In this document: in pieces, positions 61,445 through 64,000 of the stretch
How positions within the stretch are numbered: position 1 is the first letter of the stretch
How the letters are laid out: each line of letters opens with the position of its first letter
Source of the DNA: Acidobacteriota bacterium
GTDB taxonomy: Bacteria; Acidobacteriota; Terriglobia; Terriglobales; Acidobacteriaceae
NCBI GenBank assembly: GCA_018268915.1
Contig: JAFDVQ010000016.1
Location: 186,001-250,000 of the forward strand
Direction of reading: 5' to 3'
Length of the DNA: 64,000 nucleotides
The notes under the pieces: model-generated
The model's database searches: none
Told to the model about the DNA's origin: nothing
The model's input: the letters and a program-made list of their open reading frames with translations, nothing else
Program-made: the position numbers and the translations under genes

Positions 61445-64000
61445 CTACTTCCAGCAGCTCAACCGTTCGGCGCGGGATTGGAAAGTTGATGCGAGGGAGC
61501 GCATTCGCGCGCGCAACAGCAGGTTGCGGCCTTCAGGCGAACGCGTGTACACAAGTTGCACCTTCCCCACCTCTCGACTCCACTTCCTGGCGAAGAACTC
61601 AGCGTTTTCCTTTTTGCGGGCAACGATCTCCGGCACGGCAAAGTAGTCTTCATTGAAGAAACGCAAGAACCGCTTTGCTAACAGATAACGTGGGTTCGCG
61701 ATAGGCCTGAGAGCCTCGCGCAAAGTTTCAAGGAAGATTGATTGATCGCGTCCGGTGCCTCCATCGAGCCAGCAGTAGACTGAGCCGTCGGGCATGTGTT
61801 CGGCATTGACGCTGAGATCCGGGAGTGGAGTTGTAATTGACCCTTGATAGAACAGCGCATCAAGAACGGTATATCCGATTTGCTCCAGGCTGCGTTCAGG
61901 CGTTCCATGGCGCATGAGCCGCCAGAGTCCAATAAAGACCCAAGGCAAGCCGGCGATCGTTGAGGTCGCCAGTATGACGGTCGGCACCAATAGAGGATCG
62001 CTGTCGACATGGAAGCGACCAAGAGTTCTCATCATGGATAAGAAGATCGTCGTGAAGAACATGACGCCCTGAACAAGAATGGCAGCGATAGTGTTCCTGA
62101 AGACGAACTTGCGGGGCAGAGTCTCGCCGTTGGTCTTGAGACCATGTGTCATCTGCTTCAGCCGACCTGAAGCAAGAGCGTCAATCCAATCTTTGCGAAG
62201 TGACTGACGGTCCAGGGCACGACGCGTCGTTTGAGCGTTCAATTGACCAATCTGTTGCGCTTCGTAAGGAGGGTGTGAGAGGCCAAGCCTTTCGATTCCA
62301 TTTTCAATGGCAAGCGTTGAGGCATTCACACCAACGAATGCTGTACACCTCCGTTCCAAGAGGTCATAGTCGTCGCCAGGACCGAAGGCGCCTGGTTCGA
62401 CACAAACGAGATGCCAGACATTCGCGGTCTTCTCCGGCGAGTTGGGATCGATGCGGATGGAGCGACCCCGCATCTGGTTCGAGAGCACGAAGGAACCGAC
62501 AAAGGTGGCGAGTATCAGCGTGTTAATGGTGGGAGCGTCCCATCCTTCACCCAGTAGTGACTTTGTGCCAATCAGAACGGTGACCCCGCCTTGTTCGAAG
62601 ACGGATGTGATGAGTCGGACTGCATTCTGACGATTCTCGCCGGCGATTTGCAAAATCAGATATTCATCAGTGTGAGGCGCATCTTGAAACACAAGATCGC
62701 GTTCGAGACCTTGTTTTATGGCATTGCGTCTCGTAAGTTCCTCTGCCGATTTGGGGATGATTACGAGAGATCCACACAATACCCCCAGGTGTATTTCAGG
62801 GATTCTGGCGCGTCTGAGAGTCTCAAATATAGGAACCGCGCCGACATCTTTGAGCTCTGCTGGATCGTCGGGAGTTCTTGGCAGATCAGACTTGCGAATG
62901 TAATCGGTCAGAATTGCGCATCGAAGTTTGTCACTCAGTGAGCCGGATTCGGCTCGAACGATTTCCTCGATCGAGCGCAGCTTTGTTCTGGAGGCGGTGA
63001 GAAGTTTCGTATGCTCTGAAGGATTGCGAAGGACTACTTTGCGGCGCTCAATGGCGCCAATTTGTGCAAGATCGTGCCTCAGCTGTTTCAGCGGGCCATC
63101 GATCTTCTGAAACTTATCCGCGTCTGCGAACAGGCATCGCGTGAGGAGGATTTCGAGCCAAGTAAGGTCAAGCTCGGGGACCGATTCTGAACTTGCTCCG
63201 AGAGTGCGAAACACTGGCTTGGGTATCTCAAATCCAGTGGATTTGAGGTAGGCAACCATGCTCGACAGGTACTCGGGATTGTCCAGAATCTCTTCGATAT
63301 GCCCATCTGGATCCGCAACCCATGGGTGGGCTGCTACGGCCGCAGCGAAGTCCTTGTTTGCTTTGAGCTCCTGGACGAATGTATCCACGGACGCTCGAAA
63401 GTCGGTCAGCATTCTAAGTTCGGCCGGGTCCGGGACGGAGAGATAGACATAATCCTGGTGAGGACAAAGATCGCTCTGAAGGACGAGTTCTGGAACAGCT
63501 ATCTCGGCATCGACCGGTCCGCAGAGCTCCTCATAGCGCTGCCATTCGTAGGGAGATACGTCGTAGGGAGGTGTAGCCGTCAGAGCGATCAGCGTTGGCT
63601 TAAGATGTTCCGCGATAAAGGTCAGACTCTTCCACCATTCAGATCGCAAATGATGCGCCTCGTCAATGACCAATGTTTTGAAACCGGAAAGGCATTCAGG
63701 CACTTCAATGCGACTTGCGCTCTTGCCGTTTTCATTTATGGAGTCCGGGATATCGCAACTCTCGTCTTCGACATTTCCGTCTTCTGAGGGATCAGGCTTT
63801 CCGGCACAGAGTGCGTGAAGTGCTTGATACGTGGCGACTGTGAAAAGTCGAGGGTTGCGGATGTCAGTTGAGGCCCAGTCGGGCTCTTGAGATCCGGGTG
63901 GAAGGAACTGCTGGAAGAGCCTCTCGAGCCATTGATTTCGAATGGTAATGGTGGGCGCCAGGATCAGTGTTGGCTGATCCAGCCTGCGGACAACCTCGAT
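61445..64000 (-). CDS. SF2 helicase with two membrane segments (5' end beyond the window)
   Basis: The frame is open from the right edge (64000) and 851 residues are visible. Motifs in order: Ia-like LILAPTITIRNQW (about 14-26), TYQAL (about 61-65), Walker B with DEAH box VIDEAHHL (about 112-119), motif III ALTATPPYD, SVFEQGGVTVLIGTKSLLGE (motif V region) and NQMRGRSIRIDP (motif VI). The P-loop lies outside the window. Residues about 634-656 and 672-693 are hydrophobic enough to span a membrane, which is unusual for such a helicase. The function is not known; defence or DNA-uptake roles are possible. It is convergent with the response regulator gene, 36 bases away. Confidence 0.85.
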   Translation of the reverse strand: MEVVRRLDQPTLILAPTITIRNQWLERLFQQFLPPGSQEPDWASTDIRNPRLFTVATYQALHALCAGKPDPSEDGNVEDESCDIPDSINENGKSASRIEVPECLSGFKTLVIDEAHHLRSEWWKSLTFIAEHLKPTLIALTATPPYDVSPYEWQRYEELCGPVDAEIAVPELVLQSDLCPHQDYVYLSVPDPAELRMLTDFRASVDTFVQELKANKDFAAAVAAHPWVADPDGHIEEILDNPEYLSSMVAYLKSTGFEIPKPVFRTLGASSESVPELDLTWLEILLTRCLFADADKFQKIDGPLKQLRHDLAQIGAIERRKVVLRNPSEHTKLLTASRTKLRSIEEIVRAESGSLSDKLRCAILTDYIRKSDLPRTPDDPAELKDVGAVPIFETLRRARIPEIHLGVLCGSLVIIPKSAEELTRRNAIKQGLERDLVFQDAPHTDEYLILQIAGENRQNAVRLITSVFEQGGVTVLIGTKSLLGEGWDAPTINTLILATFVGSFVLSNQMRGRSIRIDPNSPEKTANVWHLVCVEPGAFGPGDDYDLLERRCTAFVGVNASTLAIENGIERLGLSHPPYEAQQIGQLNAQTTRRALDRQSLRKDWIDALASGRLKQMTHGLKTNGETLPRKFVFRNTIAAILVQGVMFFTTIFLSMMRTLGRFHVDSDPLLVPTVILATSTIAGLPWVFIGLWRLMRHGTPERSLEQIGYTVLDALFYQGSITTPLPDLSVNAEHMPDGSVYCWLDGGTGRDQSIFLETLREALRPIANPRYLLAKRFLRFFNEDYFAVPEIVARKKENAEFFARKWSREVGKVQLVYTRSPEGRNLLLRARMRSLASTFQSRAERLSCWK

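Noticed and set aside
1..64000. CRISPR arrays, insertion sequences and prophage
   Set aside because: No spaced direct repeats with unique spacers, no transposase or integrase frames and no terminal inverted repeats were seen.

Overview
This 64 kb window is chromosomal DNA of a GC-rich Gram-negative bacterium, most likely an Acidobacteriota member of the Terriglobia. The best markers are a PadR regulator translated into an 'acidobacterial duplicated orphan permease' (ADOP) of about 920 residues, outer-membrane biogenesis genes (lpxD, lnt, a porin), a PIG-L/BshB1-type deacetylase and several short hairpin repeats. These assignments rest on motif recognition by eye; no database search was possible.

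Layout. 0-4 kb: the end of an F0 operon (atpB tail, atpE, terminator), a secreted unknown, bactofilin with a methyltransferase-like partner, and a UPF0173 hydrolase. 4-13 kb: an APC permease with a C-terminal cytosolic domain, lnt, prfB with an intact programmed frameshift, a CoA-binding protein and a DsbD-like reductase. 13-21 kb: rarA and an SpoU methyltransferase (minus strand), then tsaC, a DUF218 protein, a DUF3857 protein, a LytS-type kinase and a frameshifted 2'-5' RNA ligase relic. 21-31 kb: PadR/ADOP, ribA, lpxD, a MobB-like NTPase, a serine hydrolase and a seven-haem cytochrome with TPRs. 31-46 kb: xseB, a homocysteine methyltransferase/MTHFR fusion, a lipoprotein, a BshB1-like deacetylase, yvcK, a DUF4254/ATP-grasp divergent pair, a glycosidase, galT and a GAF-GGDEF cyclase. 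46-51 kb: tRNA-Lys, a four-gene DUF2089/SHOCT-like operon, and a stand-alone KdpD sensor module paired with a histidine kinase that lacks its phosphoacceptor histidine. 52-61 kb: a nitrogen block on the minus strand (porin, amtB, PII, PP2C phosphatase, glutamine synthetase) with a divergent KdpD-type kinase and KdpE-type regulator. 61.4 kb to the edge: a partial SF2 helicase with two membrane segments.

How the genes may work together. Porin, AmtB, PII and glutamine synthetase form an ammonium uptake and assimilation route, with a Ser/Thr phosphatase inside the run. The synthetase lacks the Tyr used for adenylylation in enterobacteria, so its control probably differs. Parts of KdpD are spread over two loci about 9 kb apart, and no kdpFABC genes lie in the window. 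In the 46.7-48.1 kb operon, three of four proteins carry the same short helical-hairpin motif and the other is a small membrane protein.

The best candidates for something undescribed are the His-less kinase with the stand-alone KdpD module, the DUF2089/SHOCT-like operon and the membrane-anchored helicase. I see no CRISPR array, transposase, integrase or prophage. Most of the window is ordinary core chromosome.
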